Shown: positions 1 to 27,699 of the stretch, in pieces
Numbering within the stretch: position 1 is the stretch's first letter
How the letters are laid out: each line of letters starts with the position of its first letter
Assembly (NCBI GenBank): GCA_026826555.1
Contig: JAKSZT010054334.1
Location: 33,341,556 to 33,405,555, forward strand
Reading direction: 5' to 3'
Source: Tolypeutes matacus
Lineage: Eukaryota > Chordata > Mammalia > Cingulata > Chlamyphoridae
DNA: 64,000 bases
The notes under the pieces: model-generated
Told to the model about the DNA's origin: nothing
What the model saw: the letters and a program-made list of their open reading frames with translations, nothing else
Database searches by the model: none
Position numbers and translations under genes: made by a program

Positions 1-330
1 TTTACTATTTGTGTTCTTATTCCTCTGTTCTTCTTTCCTGCCTTTCTTTTGATTATTTGAATTTTTATTTATTTATTTTTTTTTTTAATTCCATTTGCAT
101 TCATCTGTTGGCATTTTAGCTGTATCTCTTTGTATTTTTTTAGTGGATACTCTAGGGCTTGCAATTAAACATTTAACTTTTCACAGTCTACTTAAGTGCT
201 TATATTGCACTCCCTCATGTAAGATATAGAAACCTTGCAGCCATGTAAGTCCATTTACTTCTCTCCTACTTTTTGCTATAGTTGTCAAATGTATTGTATC
301 TACATATATTATAAACCTCACAAGAAGATA
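1..330 (-). mobile_element. Old L1-like fragment
   Basis: Phrases tttgtatttttttagtggat, tcacagtctacttaagtgct and cctcatgtaagatatagaaacc resemble an old mammalian L1 segment. It starts before the window. Confidence 0.4.
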
Positions 331-592
331 TCATTTTTGCTTTAAACACATGTATAAAATTTAAATAAATTAACAGGAAAAAAATAACATTTGTAAAATA
401 TCTCTAATTTTCTTGAGGGAAAAGAGTTTCCTAAAATTATTCTTAATAAAATGTTAAGAAGTTCTAAGTACTTCACAACTAATACATCACAAAATTCAAT
501 TCTTAGTCCCCTCAAGTAACTGACTTTACTTTCAATTTTTAGTTTATCTGATTCCATTCACCAGGATTAAAAGCAATTAAAAACAAAACATA

Positions 593-1045
593 GGGGAGCG
601 GATGTGGCTCAAATGGTTGGGCATCCATCTGCCATATGGAGGGACCTGGGTTCGATCCTCAGGACCTCCCAGTAAAATAAAAAATAGAGAGAGAGAAGGT
701 GCATGGGTTGCCAGGCTCTATGTGCCGGTGAGCTGCCAAGCCCCGGGAGCCATGCAGCAAGATGATGACATAACAGGAGAGAGACACAGGGGGGAGACAA
801 GACGAGATGATCCAAAAGCTCCAAAAACTGGGAACTGAGGTGGCAGAGGTGGCAGAACACCTCTCTCCTACATCGGAGGTCTCCAGGATTGAATCCTGGT
901 GAAGACTGGAGGAGAAGGATGAAAAGAGATGGCAGGAAACAGACACAGAGAATTGCCCAGCAAATGGACACAAAACAGCAAATGGGGAAGGGGGTGTTTA
1001 AAACAGATAAAGTACATAAATAAATCTTTAAAAAAAAAAAAAACA
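593..1045 (+). mobile_element. Composite DAS-type SINE with two tRNA-like heads
   Basis: The first head (ggggagcggatgtggctc..ggttcgatcctc) is followed by a spacer with one GC-rich unit. A second head-like part (gaggtggcagaggtggcaga..ggattgaatcctgg) and a poly(A) tail end at about 1044. It has the same architecture as 52535-53114 but lacks the expanded minisatellite. Confidence 0.85.
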
Positions 1046-1629
1046 TAATAAAACATAAAGCAAAAACTCTGCATTTGTTTCTCTTGAGGTCAAAACATTA
1101 CCATGGCCAGTAATAACAACAATCACATTGCCAAGTCAAGAAACTTTCACATCTTTCAACAAATATCTTACATTCTGATAAGTCAGTCATAGTGAGGGGC
1201 AATCTTTGAAGTTCTGTTGGCCCTTTCAATTTTATAATAATCTGTTCACTTGTGGAAATTTTTATAATGACCAAGACAGCATTAAAGACATCCATAGTAT
1301 ATCTCCAAGTATGATACAACTTATAAATGTACCCAATTAAAACTTCTATTTATAAAGTTCAAGGAACACCGTGGGGTAATCAGATTGGGCGGGTCTTCCT
1401 AAGCCCCTTTTGGAATAATGACTAGTGTAATTCAGTACTGAAATCCTATAAAATCTTGGGTTCTCCACTACTTGTTACAAGCCAGCCCCATGAAAGGTGA
1501 GAGAGGAACAGGAACTGTGGCACCCACTCTGGTAATCAATTATGAGGTAATTATAGCCTCATAATTCACCTGGTGTCGTGTAAGTGAGTCTGAATCTGGA
1601 ACCCAAGAGCAACTAAAATTCAAAGAGGA

Positions 1630-1721
1630 GGGGTCAGATGTGGCTCAACTGGTTTGGCGTCCGTCTCCCATATGGAGGGACCCGGGTTCGATCCCCGGGA
1701 CCTCCCGGTAAAAAAAAAAAA
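1630..1721 (+). mobile_element. Monomeric DAS-type SINE
   Basis: A single tRNA-like head with intact box-B-like GGTTCGATCCCC followed directly by poly(A). It is flanked by a 15-bp duplication aaaattcaaagagga (1615-1629 and 1722-1736). Confidence 0.9.
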
Positions 1722-2160
1722 AAAATTCAAAGAGGAATCCAAAGCATTTTCAACTAACTTGGATTTACAAAACCTTTTGTGATTGGAAAGTTATTGAGGT
1801 AGTTTTAGTTTGGTTTTTTTATTTTGTTTTGTTTCATGTTGTTTTTAAGATGAGAAGAGGGAGCGAAAAAAGTCCTTTCTTTGGAGAAAAAAAATATGTA
1901 TCTATAATCTTTTGGCAAAGAGATGCACATGGATCTTAGCTGTTGTCATCTTCAAACTAGAATTCGAAGGTTAAGTATAGATGACATTGCCCCCTGACTG
2001 AGACCCTTCACCCCTGCAGTCTTAGAAAATAAAGCAAAGACAGATCAAATATATCCCTCTAAGAATTTAGTTTACAATCATAGTTGTATTTTTGTGAAAG
2101 TCATAATCTTTATTTTAAACCTTTAGTTTCAAACGATTTTTTTAATGAAAAGTAATTTTT

Positions 2161-2349
2161 TTTTTTTTTTTTTTTTTAAGGATGGACTGGGGATTGAACC
2201 CAGGATGTCCTACATGAGAAGCAGGCACTCACCCACTAAACTACATCTGCTCCCCAATGAGAGGTGGTTTTTTTGTTTGCTTTGTTTGTTTTTAGGAGGG
2301 GATCGAACTCAGGATCTCATACATGGGAAGCAGGCGCTACTCCACTCCC
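2161..2349 (-). mobile_element. Dimeric DAS-type SINE
   Basis: Two tRNA-like monomers in tandem on the minus strand, separated by a T-rich linker (A-rich in element sense). The flanking duplication tgaaaagtaattttt is at 2146-2160 and 2350-2364. Confidence 0.88.
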
Positions 2350-2369
2350 TGAAAAGTAATTTTTTTGCA

Positions 2370-3460
2370 ATACAATTGAGCATGCTTTTCTTCTAAAAAC
2401 AAGATGCCATGTTTCTTCAGCCACATGGAAAATGGTAGTACTTACACTGCTTTCCTTTAATTGTCTCCGCAGGTAGATATAGCAACAATATACTGGTATA
2501 ATTCACAGTGGTAGAGTGGTGATTAATCACTGAATATTTTCAAAAAGTTATGATTTCTTAGAATTTCCTATATAAGTGCAAAGCATATGGTTTTCTTTCC
2601 TCATTTTAGGGTCAAAGAAGAATAAATAGCACTTCATAATCTTTATGTTTCTTTTAAGCACATGAGAAATTTTTTTTTCATGAGAAATTAATGAACTTAT
2701 CAAGACATAGTCATTTAAGTGCAAAAGATGTCAAAGGTGGCCAGAATCCTACCATGTGGGTCCTACTATAGCCATTATTCAGCAGATTAATATTTTCAAA
2801 ACCATTTTGCAGTTTATAATATTCAGGCTTTAAAATGCTCAGATTTCCTGACATTGCCAATTATAACACAGAACAATACTATTTCAATAGTTTCTGATAA
2901 GAATTCACGACCACTGTTTCTATATTTCACTCAGACTTAGATCACCCTAATTTCTTAGCCTAATATATCTAAGATTTCGTCTACCTTCATCAGGTATTTT
3001 TTATAGATTCCTTTATATTGTCAACCCCTGTTTATTTAGCAATCGTACATGTGGGGGCCCAGTATGGAAAATTCAGAAACACAGAGACAAAAGTTTCTTC
3101 CTATGTTTTGTTTTGTTTTGTTTTTGTAAGATAACATCATCCTATACATTTCTATACTTTATAACCATAGACACCAATATTAGTGCCTCAATGCAGATTG
3201 CTTTTAATCAATTCATATAATATATAACATTCAAATCTTATACCTAACTCCTTCTAGTCCAATACTTCCTCTGTTTTCTTTTGTACTGTACATTGGCCTT
3301 CCCATTAGAAACTGAGCCTACCCTCACACAAACTACCAAAGGTGGGGATGATACTACGTAAGGTTCAGAGGCAGTCAGTTGAAATTACACAGTAGTTTTC
3401 AAAGGAGCCACAGCATATACAATTAATTCTTTCTTAAGAACTTTTCCTTCTCCTCCCCCA
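2370..3460. other. Gene-free stretch downstream of KLF5
   Basis: AT-rich, with no ORF of note and no repeat I can name with confidence. Confidence 0.5.
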
Positions 3461-3964
3461 TCTGCTTTTATTTTTTTTTTTAATCAAAGTTCAAGTTTTA
3501 CAAGTTTTATTGTGAAAATCAACACCCTGACTTTCCTTTGCCATTTCACCATCCCTAGATAATACACATTCAATTCTTTTAGTTAATAGTCAATATTTAC
3601 TTTCTACATAACATGCTTATTGCCATCTCTTTAGCTTTCAAATGTATGCATTATCTGTTAGATTCCTAATACAGAGGATAAAGATTTAACTCCCTTTTCT
3701 AAACTCCTACCCCCAAACCCATGTCCATACACATGTGGCCTTCTCATATCCCCATTAATTATATGGTCATTTGGGCTAGGGTTTACATTATTATGACCAT
3801 GTACACCCTATGAGAAATTGAGCCATGTAATAAATATAATTAATTTTCCGTTCTTGCATAATTTTTTGTTTTATTTGGAATTAATAACTGTGCGTTTAAC
3901 TTTGTTTTTAGTATTCTATGCACAGATCGCCAATTAAACTCTCAGAACTCTACCTGTTGTATAT

Positions 3965-4195
3965 AAATCTGGTACCTGCAAACTTTTTCTGTAAAACAAA
4001 CAATAACTATTTTAGATTTTGTGGTCCACATAAGCCTCTTGTATATTCTTCTGTTTTATTCTCCAACCTTTAAAAATGTAAAAAGCTTCTTAGGTCATGA
4101 ACAGGAAAAAAGAAAAGGAAAAAAAAAAAAAAAAGAAAATCAGGCCTCAGGCTGGATTTGGACTGCAGGTTGTAGAGTTTGCAGACCTCTGGTCA
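3965..4195 (+). mobile_element. hAT-like DNA-transposon fossil
   Basis: Begins ctgcaaactttttctgtaaa and ends gtagagtttgcagacctctgg, an imperfect inverted-repeat pair seen in a common mammalian non-autonomous DNA transposon. An A-run interrupts the middle. Confidence 0.5.
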
Positions 4196-4469
4196 AAATC
4201 TCCTTGAAAGGCATTCATATACATCAGATATTCCATAAGTTTCATATTCTTGAAGACAACTCCTCCAGGGACCTTATTTAACCTGCTCCAATCTGGACTG
4301 GTTGCCTTCTATACCTTGTCTACGGCCATCATACTTGGACCTTTCATCATTGCCCTGGGGATTCCCTTCACCTCATTTGTACTGGATTCTGTTTTCAGTA
4401 TCCCATGCATTCCCTTTCTTGATTTGCCCCCTCATTTTGGTCCCTTGCAGCCTTCACTAACTTCCTGAG

Positions 4470-5300
4470 GTATACAAAGAAAAATTTTGAGAACTTGCAT
4501 GTCTAAAAATGTCTTATTCTTTCCTCACACTTGATTTATAGTGTGGCTGGGTATAAAATTCTAACCTAAAAAGCATTTTTTCTTCAAAATTCTAAAAGCA
4601 TTTCTCCACTGTCTTCTAGATTCCTGTGTCACTGATGAAAGTCTGAAGTTAATCAGCTTCCTTTAAGTTCATTTTTTTCTAGGAATTGTAGGAACTTCTT
4701 TTTGACTGCAGGTTTGAAATTTCACCCTAATGCAGGTCTATGCTACATTGGTATGTGGAAATATTCAGAGAACTTTTTAGATCTTTAAATTCATTACCTT
4801 TAGTTTTAAGGAATTTTCTTGATTATTTTTTAGGTACTGGGGGCTGGGGATTGAATCCAGGACCTCATATGTGGGAAGTCAGTGCTCGACCATTGACTCC
4901 CCTGAGTTGTTTTTTTTAGGAGGCACCAGGCACAGAACCGGAGACCTCCCATGTGGGAAGCACACACTCCATTGCTTGAGCCACATCTGCTCCCTTGAAT
5001 TATTTTGAAATCTCCCCCATCTCTCATTTTTTTCTATTCTCTCTTTCCAGAACATCAATTTAGATGATAGACTCCCTCATCTGGAACCCTAATTGACTAA
5101 CTTCTTTTGCACTTCTTTTCTTTTTGCTCTACTATTGACTCTTTCATTCCTGCTACCATACTATTTTAATTTTTTGTTCTTTGCATGTTCCTTAGAGCAT
5201 ACTGTTTCATAGTTGTATTTTTTTTTTTTTTGGCTTTCTGAGGCTATTAATAAGTTTCTTCTCTTTAGCATTTTACCCACTTTACCAAGTCTTTTTCCAT
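4470..5300 (-). mobile_element. Old L1-like fragment with SINE insertion
   Basis: Contains gtgtggctgggtataaaattct and catttctccactgtcttctaga, typical of an old L1 segment read in reverse. The SINE at 4831-4994 interrupts it. Confidence 0.4.
4831..4994 (-). mobile_element. Dimeric DAS-type SINE
   Basis: Two diverged tRNA-like units (attgaatccaggacctcatatg and gagacctcccatgtggg). It sits inside an old L1-like sequence; the duplication is degraded (ttgattattttt and ttgaattatttt). Confidence 0.8.
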
Positions 5301-7045
5301 CAAATTGCTCTTCTCTATTTTATCTCTTTTTATGCTAGAGTTTTTGTCTTGCTTCATCATCTCATTTCATTCTTACATTGCAGCTTGGGCTTCAATGCAT
5401 CACTTCATGGCATCCAATTAGAAAATCCTGTCTGGGAATTATTGGTATCCATTAATACTTAAGAGGGACTAAAGAGCTGACTGGAAGCTCTGAGCATGCG
5501 TGTGAGGCTAGTCATCTCTCAGCTGCTCCATGAGGTGATCTGGCTGGGCCATTTGCGAATTTGGGATTTTCAGTATATTCAGATCATTCTTCTTGGGCTG
5601 GTCCATTTTGACGACTTCTCCAGCTTCTTGCCTGGAGGGTAAAGGCCCACCTCCAGCATTCTGGGAACCATATGTGGAACACAAGGGGTTTCAGTTTTAG
5701 CCAGCAATATGCACATATTTGCTTTATCATCCTATTTTCCATATGGCCCTCCTGACCTCAACTGGGCCTGTTATCCACTAATTTAGAGACCCTCTTAAAG
5801 AGGAATAAGCCTATAAACCTATCTTCTGCTGGGGTGAGAGCTAGCCAAATATTTGCTATTCAGTCAGTGAGCTTGGAGGTAACAGAGAATAAAACCTTTC
5901 TTTAACCGCGTCTTCAGACCAGTCTAATTTAAGCTCCAGTTCCAGAAGTACTTGGTGCCACCAATTCCTGTGACATTTAGGGATTCTGCGGAGGTAAAAT
6001 TAGGTTACTTCCTGGCCTTCTCCACTGCTAGCTTAGCATTCAGCTTTTTTTAGTTCTGCTCAGCCTATTACCAATTACCTAGTCCTTTCAGCTTCTAAAA
6101 GTTGGTTGTTTCTCTTCAGGTTCTCCCAATAGGCTTATGCCTTGGAGCAAAAAAGGCCTTTCATTTAAAGGCGATTTTAGGAGGCTGCAAAATTAGTTGT
6201 ATGCAATCTACCTCTGTACCTAGAATTCTGTATGAGTTTCTTGGTTTCCTATTCAGTTCAATTGTTTTCTGTTTTTATTTTTTAATAGCTAAGTCATTCA
6301 AATATCTTTAGTTGCCAAATAGTTGCCAAGAAATACTTAACATTTCATATCCAAAAATTTTTATAACACCAAATGCTTTCATGGGATGGTTTTTGCTGGA
6401 AGGGATAATCAGAGACCAGGAAAACTGAAAATTCTGTTTCCATATAACAGATTCTTCTAATCATACATACATTTCTTGTGAAATTTTTTTATTAGTTACT
6501 ATTGAAAGAGCTATTAAATAATCTCGAGATTTTGTCACCTCTCTGAGTAACCAAAAAATAAAGTTTCCCATTTATTAATCACTGCAGTGAAGAAGTTAAC
6601 CAGTGATGGAATTTGGTTCACTTCAAAGTGGAAAATAGATTTAGTAAAGAAGAATAAAGCCCTTCTTTATGTTATGGCCCAAAAGTTAATCCAAAGAGAT
6701 CTGGTAGGCTGAGCTGCAGATAGGAATGGGAGTCTAGCAAGATTTTGAAGAACATTTTAATGTAGGCAGGCCAGGTCATGCTTATCTAAGGATTTTCTAA
6801 TTGGATGCCATAAAGTGATGCACTTAGCCCAAGCTGCAACATAAGTATGAAGTGATAAAATGAAGCAAAGCATAAACCAAAATGAATTGGAGGGGGTTGT
6901 TGGGCACAGATAAAAATTAACAGAAGGTAGTTAAAACTCAGAGCGTTAACTTATATGAAATCAAATCACATAATTGCTTCTTGGCCAATTGAAACCTAGT
7001 GTATTGCTCTTGTCTGACTGCTATAGCTGTTTATAAAGAGGCAGG
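5300..7045. other. Gene-free stretch downstream of KLF5
   Basis: Mostly AT-rich unique-looking sequence. The short ORFs here lack codon bias or splice context and look like chance. Confidence 0.5.
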
Positions 7046-7352
7046 TCAAGACAAAAAAGGACAAATACTGTATGAATGCGTTATTATGAACCAAATATAT
7101 TGTGTAATATTGTTTGATTAAAAAAAAATTATAGGGAAGCGGCTGTGGCTCAATCAGTAGGGCTCCCGTTTACCATATGGGAGGCCCCAGGTTCGGTTCC
7201 CAGGGCCTCCTGGTGAAGGCAAGCCCGCCCGCGCGGCGTGATTAGCTGACCCAGCAAGCACAAGCAGCAAGGGGGGGATAAATGAATAAATAAATAAAAT
7301 CTTAAAAAAAAAAAAAATTATATGTATCCAGTACATTTAATTGAGAAATGTA
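7046..7352 (+). mobile_element. 5'-truncated L1 3' end interrupted by a SINE
   Basis: The segments 7046-7133 and 7315-7352 match the minus-strand L1 at 50382-51388, including tatgaatgcattactatgaa-like sequence, the internal A-run, and the shared downstream part atgtatccagtacattta. The SINE at 7134-7314 splits it. Confidence 0.75.
7134..7314 (+). mobile_element. Young-type DAS SINE (gggaagcggctg subfamily)
   Basis: Head gggaagcggctgtggctcaatcagt, then a GC-rich body (ggcaagcccgcccg), gggggggataaatgaataaataaataaaatctt and poly(A). It is inserted in the A-rich tract of an L1 3' end (7046-7352). Near-identical relatives are at 32934, 34189, 49794 and 51146. Confidence 0.9.
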
Positions 7353-8155
7353 TATATTTATTCATGTTTACTTTTTAGTTTTTGTTTATATTTTCTATTA
7401 TTAAATGTACAAAATAGTGGGAAAAAAGTCAAAGGGCAAAAAAAAGATGCTGGTCAGATTATGCTTGAACCTAGATATTCATTTAATGGATAAAATAATC
7501 AGCAATTATTTACAACATTGGACAGTGTTAGGCATGGTTGTCTATCTAAATGTTTGCTTCTATTATAATCACTACTTCATGACCACACAAAATTCCAACA
7601 CCAAGCCTACGTCAAAAGTACAAAATGAAAGGAAATATTCAATTGTTGCAGGGGCTTAAACCAATCCAGACAGCACCAGAAAGTTGTTGACACTTATTCT
7701 ATCAATCAGTTAATAAGGGTAGTACTACAAAGACAAACTAAGAAGTGCAGTTTCTTCCAAGGAGTTGACAATCCAAAGAAAAACATGACTAAAATCAGAA
7801 ATTCAAATGCTAAATGTGATATATCCAAATGTAAAAGACGTTCAGATAAGCACAGCTAAGCCAGGCTTCCACAGAAAAGGAGCCGACAAGACAAAAAAGG
7901 AAAATGGTGAGCAGCCCACAAGAGGGAAAAGGATTGTTAAGAGGAAAGACAATTGGAAAAAACTGTGTCTAATCTGGAGTGAAACAGTATTTAAGGGCAA
8001 GGAAGCTGAATGCAATTGTTGGGAAGCGTGAGTGGTGGTTTCTACTCACAAAGAAAATTTAATTCAGTTATCAATTATTAACAACTGAATACTGATAAAT
8101 CTGATTCGTTTTGTAAACATAACAGAATTGTCCTTGCTTCAAAAAGCCTATAGCA

Positions 8156-8246
8156 GGAGTGGGTGTAGCTCAGGTTTGAACTTCTGCTTTCCATGTTGGA
8201 GGTCCTGGGTTCAATCCCTAGTACCTCCTAAATCAAAAAAGTTTAC
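8156..8246 (+). mobile_element. Monomeric DAS-type SINE
   Basis: A single diverged tRNA-like head with a short A-rich tail. The 13-bp duplication aaagcctatagca lies at 8143-8155 and 8247-8259. Confidence 0.85.
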
Positions 8247-9024
8247 AAAGCCTATAGCATCCCTTTTTCCCCCGAATTTGAGAAATATATTTAAACCAAA
8301 GAAATTGTTTTTCCTCTCAGAAATTCTGTAACTTATAATCTTCTCTGTGGCCTAAGAGGTAGATTTAATGACTAATGGTAGTTTACATGTATAGAGAGGC
8401 AAGAGTGACAAGAGCTGGAACCAGCTACTTTGATGCCCACTTGGGGTGGGCTCCTTCAGGCATGCTTTGTAGCAGGTTTCAGTTATTTTACACCCAGGTT
8501 CTTAGCATGGTTTGGGGGTATAGTCAGAAGAGAAAACTGACTACCCCTTCTTAATGAAATCAAGCAAGGAGCCTATTATCCTGAAGGACACCTAATTATA
8601 TAATTTCTATATCATAATTTGTAACCATCTACTTTTAGAGAATTTTAAAAAGGATAAACAATGTTTTTGAAAGTCCCAATTCTTAGCTTTGTTCACCTCT
8701 GATAAAATTCCCATACTAGGATTTGCAAGTTACCTCTACAATATTTTCAACTAATGATCTTGATTTGGTTTTAATGCAGTATGTGTCTGTGTAGTGGCCA
8801 GAAAAAAAAAAGTTATGTTGGTTCAGCTCTTTCCAGTTAATGTGTTAAAGGTAGGTACTGGTTCAACATGGCTCAGAAAAAGCCTGGGATTTGGTTTTCT
8901 ATTAACTGCTCTGATAAAAAGTCTTTTAAATAATTAGTTTTGAGGGTTATTTAGTTAGCTTTACTAATTGTTTCTGCTATTGTAGGTGAAGAAGGCAGGC
9001 ACGACATCAATCTTTTAGGCACTT

Positions 9025-9030
9025 TTTATT
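9025..9030 (-). terminator. KLF5 distal polyadenylation signal AATAAA
   Basis: A canonical hexamer on the minus strand, followed about 10-20 nt later by the end of the UTR-like sequence. It is the last canonical signal before flanking DNA; a second hexamer lies at 9433-9428. Confidence 0.6.
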
Positions 9031-9680
9031 TTCCAAAAAAAATTGTCGTTAATATATAAACATCTCATTCTCTCAAAAAATTCTACAACTATACAGCTGT
9101 TTGCTCCATTATTTGCATAGGAAATGACCACAATACAAAAATAATAGGGAAAAAGAAGCAAAACAGCAACAGATTTATGCTTTCTTGTGTATGTATGTTT
9201 TCACGTATAAACATTTGAAGCCTCTTACAAAATTATTTACATCGTTTTGTCAACTATTTACACATTTTAAGAGCAACTTTTCTAACAAACAAAACTATAA
9301 TTTATCAAGTTATGAAAATTGTTTTCTAAAAAAATGTACTATATTACCACAAAATAAATAAAGATAAACAATATTTTAAAAACAAAATTTTCATTTTCAA
9401 TTAAGACCTCTTTTGGCATTTTGCTTATTTATTCTGCCCTTTGGTTAACAGCATCGGCATCACATTACTATTTTATATTGCATATATGTAGCACTCGCTT
9501 CCTTAAGTTCTCAACATGTCATTTATATTTAAAGGCAGACACTGAGTCAGTATTAACAAGAGATTAACTAAACTACACTGTAATTTAGGTAAAATTACTG
9601 TGTCTCACTGTATATTACATGCAAAATCCACATACATTGGCATTTAACCAATAGTACTGCACAAGCAAACATTTCAGTAT

Positions 9681-9770
9681 ATGAAAACTGTATCATAAAT
9701 TCAACGTTTCCGTACATGAAAACTGCATCATAAATTCAACATTCCCATGTGAAAACTACACCATAAATCC
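9681..9770 (-). repeat. Imperfect tandem repeat in KLF5 3' UTR
   Basis: Three successive units share atgaaaactg..atcataaattcaac on the plus strand, beginning near 9681, 9716 and 9749 (period 35 then 33; the third unit is shorter and more diverged). In the mRNA sense each unit reads TTTATGATRCAGTTTTCA. The repeat lies wholly in the KLF5 3' UTR. Confidence 0.75.
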
Positions 9771-10677
9771 TTTTTAAAAATGATACTGTGTGTGTAGCTT
9801 ATTGTAAGGTTTAACTTTTGTATCTCATAACTATCTTTCTTAAGCTCTTGAATTCACAATTTATATAAAATGTTTCCATATTTAAAATAAACAATTGTAT
9901 TTTTAATCAGTGCATGAAATTTGCTGAAGTTCACTTGAATGATTTTCTTTCCCTAGAGCAATTATTTTGGTAATACTTTGAGAGGTATCTTACCATAAAT
10001 TATAACGGTAAATGTATTCGTTATTTTCAAATGAATATGATTTTCCCCAAAAGAATCCTAGAAAACTTGTAATAAACCTATAAAGCTGATTTGCATATTT
10101 ACAAAATTTTGAATAGCAAATATATGCAACTCATGAAAGAAAAAAAAAAACACACATTTGTTCAATGGCTATTTGTGAATTGCCAAGTACATTGTGCACC
10201 TCCCAAGGAATTACCTAGTATTGTAAAAAGAATAAAAAATAAAAAAACCACTGGATGTCAAGTAAAATCTTGACATACATCCTTCTTCCTGTGCCTGCCA
10301 AATGATTTGTTTACTAAACACTGTCACATTAAATAATGGTGCTTAGGTAAAAACACTGCAAGCACACCCCTCCACCTCCCTCCCACCACCCAGGATGAGA
10401 TGTGGCTGCCTGTCATGAGATGAAATCTGCTTGAGAAAAGCCATATACATTACAGCAAGCATTCCAGATTCTTAAAATAACCAAACACTTTGGTATTAAT
10501 ACAATGTATTCCCTGTTTTCTCAAATATACAAAATATACATTTCCAGTTTTTCGTTTTCTTTCTTTCTTTCTTTTTTTATATATATAGTTAAGTTTGTAG
10601 TTAAAATTTTGCCAAATTATCTGCATAAAGCCAAGTATGAATTGCATAGGCACAGAAAGCCCCGCGGGCAGTAGATC

Positions 10678-27045
<16,368 letters not shown>

Positions 27046-27395
27046 GGGCACTGGGCGGGCGGCTCCGGACACGAGGCGCGGATCAAGCGCGCTTCCCACC
27101 TGGCCCACGCTGGTTCGGGCCGGCGAGCTCGGCGCGGGGCCGCGGGCGAAGGAAGGGGAGGCTCCCCGGCGGACCCCTCAGCCAACTGCGGGCGCAGCTT
27201 TCCAAGGCGCGCACTAAAAGCAAAACTCTTCCGCTCGGCCACGCGTAAACGCCAACGTCCTCCCGACGGCCACTTTCTCCCGCCCCGCCCCAACCCGCGC
27301 TCTCCCGCTCGCCGGAGTCCACTCCTGCCGCCGTCGGTCCCCGAGAGCGAGCAGCGAGACAGAGCTGCGAGCGCGCGTACCTACACCGCGACTAC
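27046..27395 (-). other. KLF5: KLF5 5' untranslated region (approximate)
   Basis: GC-rich leader between the presumed start site and the ATG at 27045. The upper limit is an estimate from the GC-box positions; the lower limit is set by the ATG. Confidence 0.5.
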
Positions 27396-27699
27396 TGACA
27401 CTTGACGCCCGCCTCTATTTCACCCAACTCCGATGGGGCGGGGCCCACCGGCTTGACAGGCAGCGCCGCGGCGAATCCCGAGGCCCCGGGGCCGGCCCGG
27501 CCGGAGCGGCCGGCCTATGAGAAGGGAGAGCCTGGTCCAGGGCCCCGCCTCCGCCGGGCCGACCGCACCCCTCTCGGGCCACGAGCTTCGCGCGCAGGGA
27601 GGCCGCGCAGTTTGTACACAACTTCTCTGACAGATTAGGCTGGCGAGCCGGGGCGGAGGGGAGGAGAGGATCTAGGAAGAGAGGGAATTGGGTGGGGAC

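Larger units (their letters stand above)
9010..10677 (-). other. KLF5: KLF5 3' untranslated region
   Basis: AT-rich, free of recognisable SINE or LINE insertions for about 1.67 kb. An AATAAA on the minus strand at 9030-9025 fits the distal poly(A) site, with cleavage expected around 9005-9015. Another AATAAA at 9433-9428 could give a shorter form. The distal end is inferred from the signal and from where low repeat content stops. An imperfect 33-35 bp tandem repeat lies at 9681-9770. Confidence 0.7.

Noticed and set aside
609..1046. Minus-strand ORFs over the first SINE
   Set aside because: They are antisense readings of a SINE including its poly(A); similar frames recur at other SINE copies (for example 52518-53156).
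7134..7206. tRNA gene
   Set aside because: The SINE heads resemble a tRNA with A- and B-box-like parts, but they cannot fold into a full cloverleaf with paired acceptor stems and they continue into SINE bodies with poly(A).
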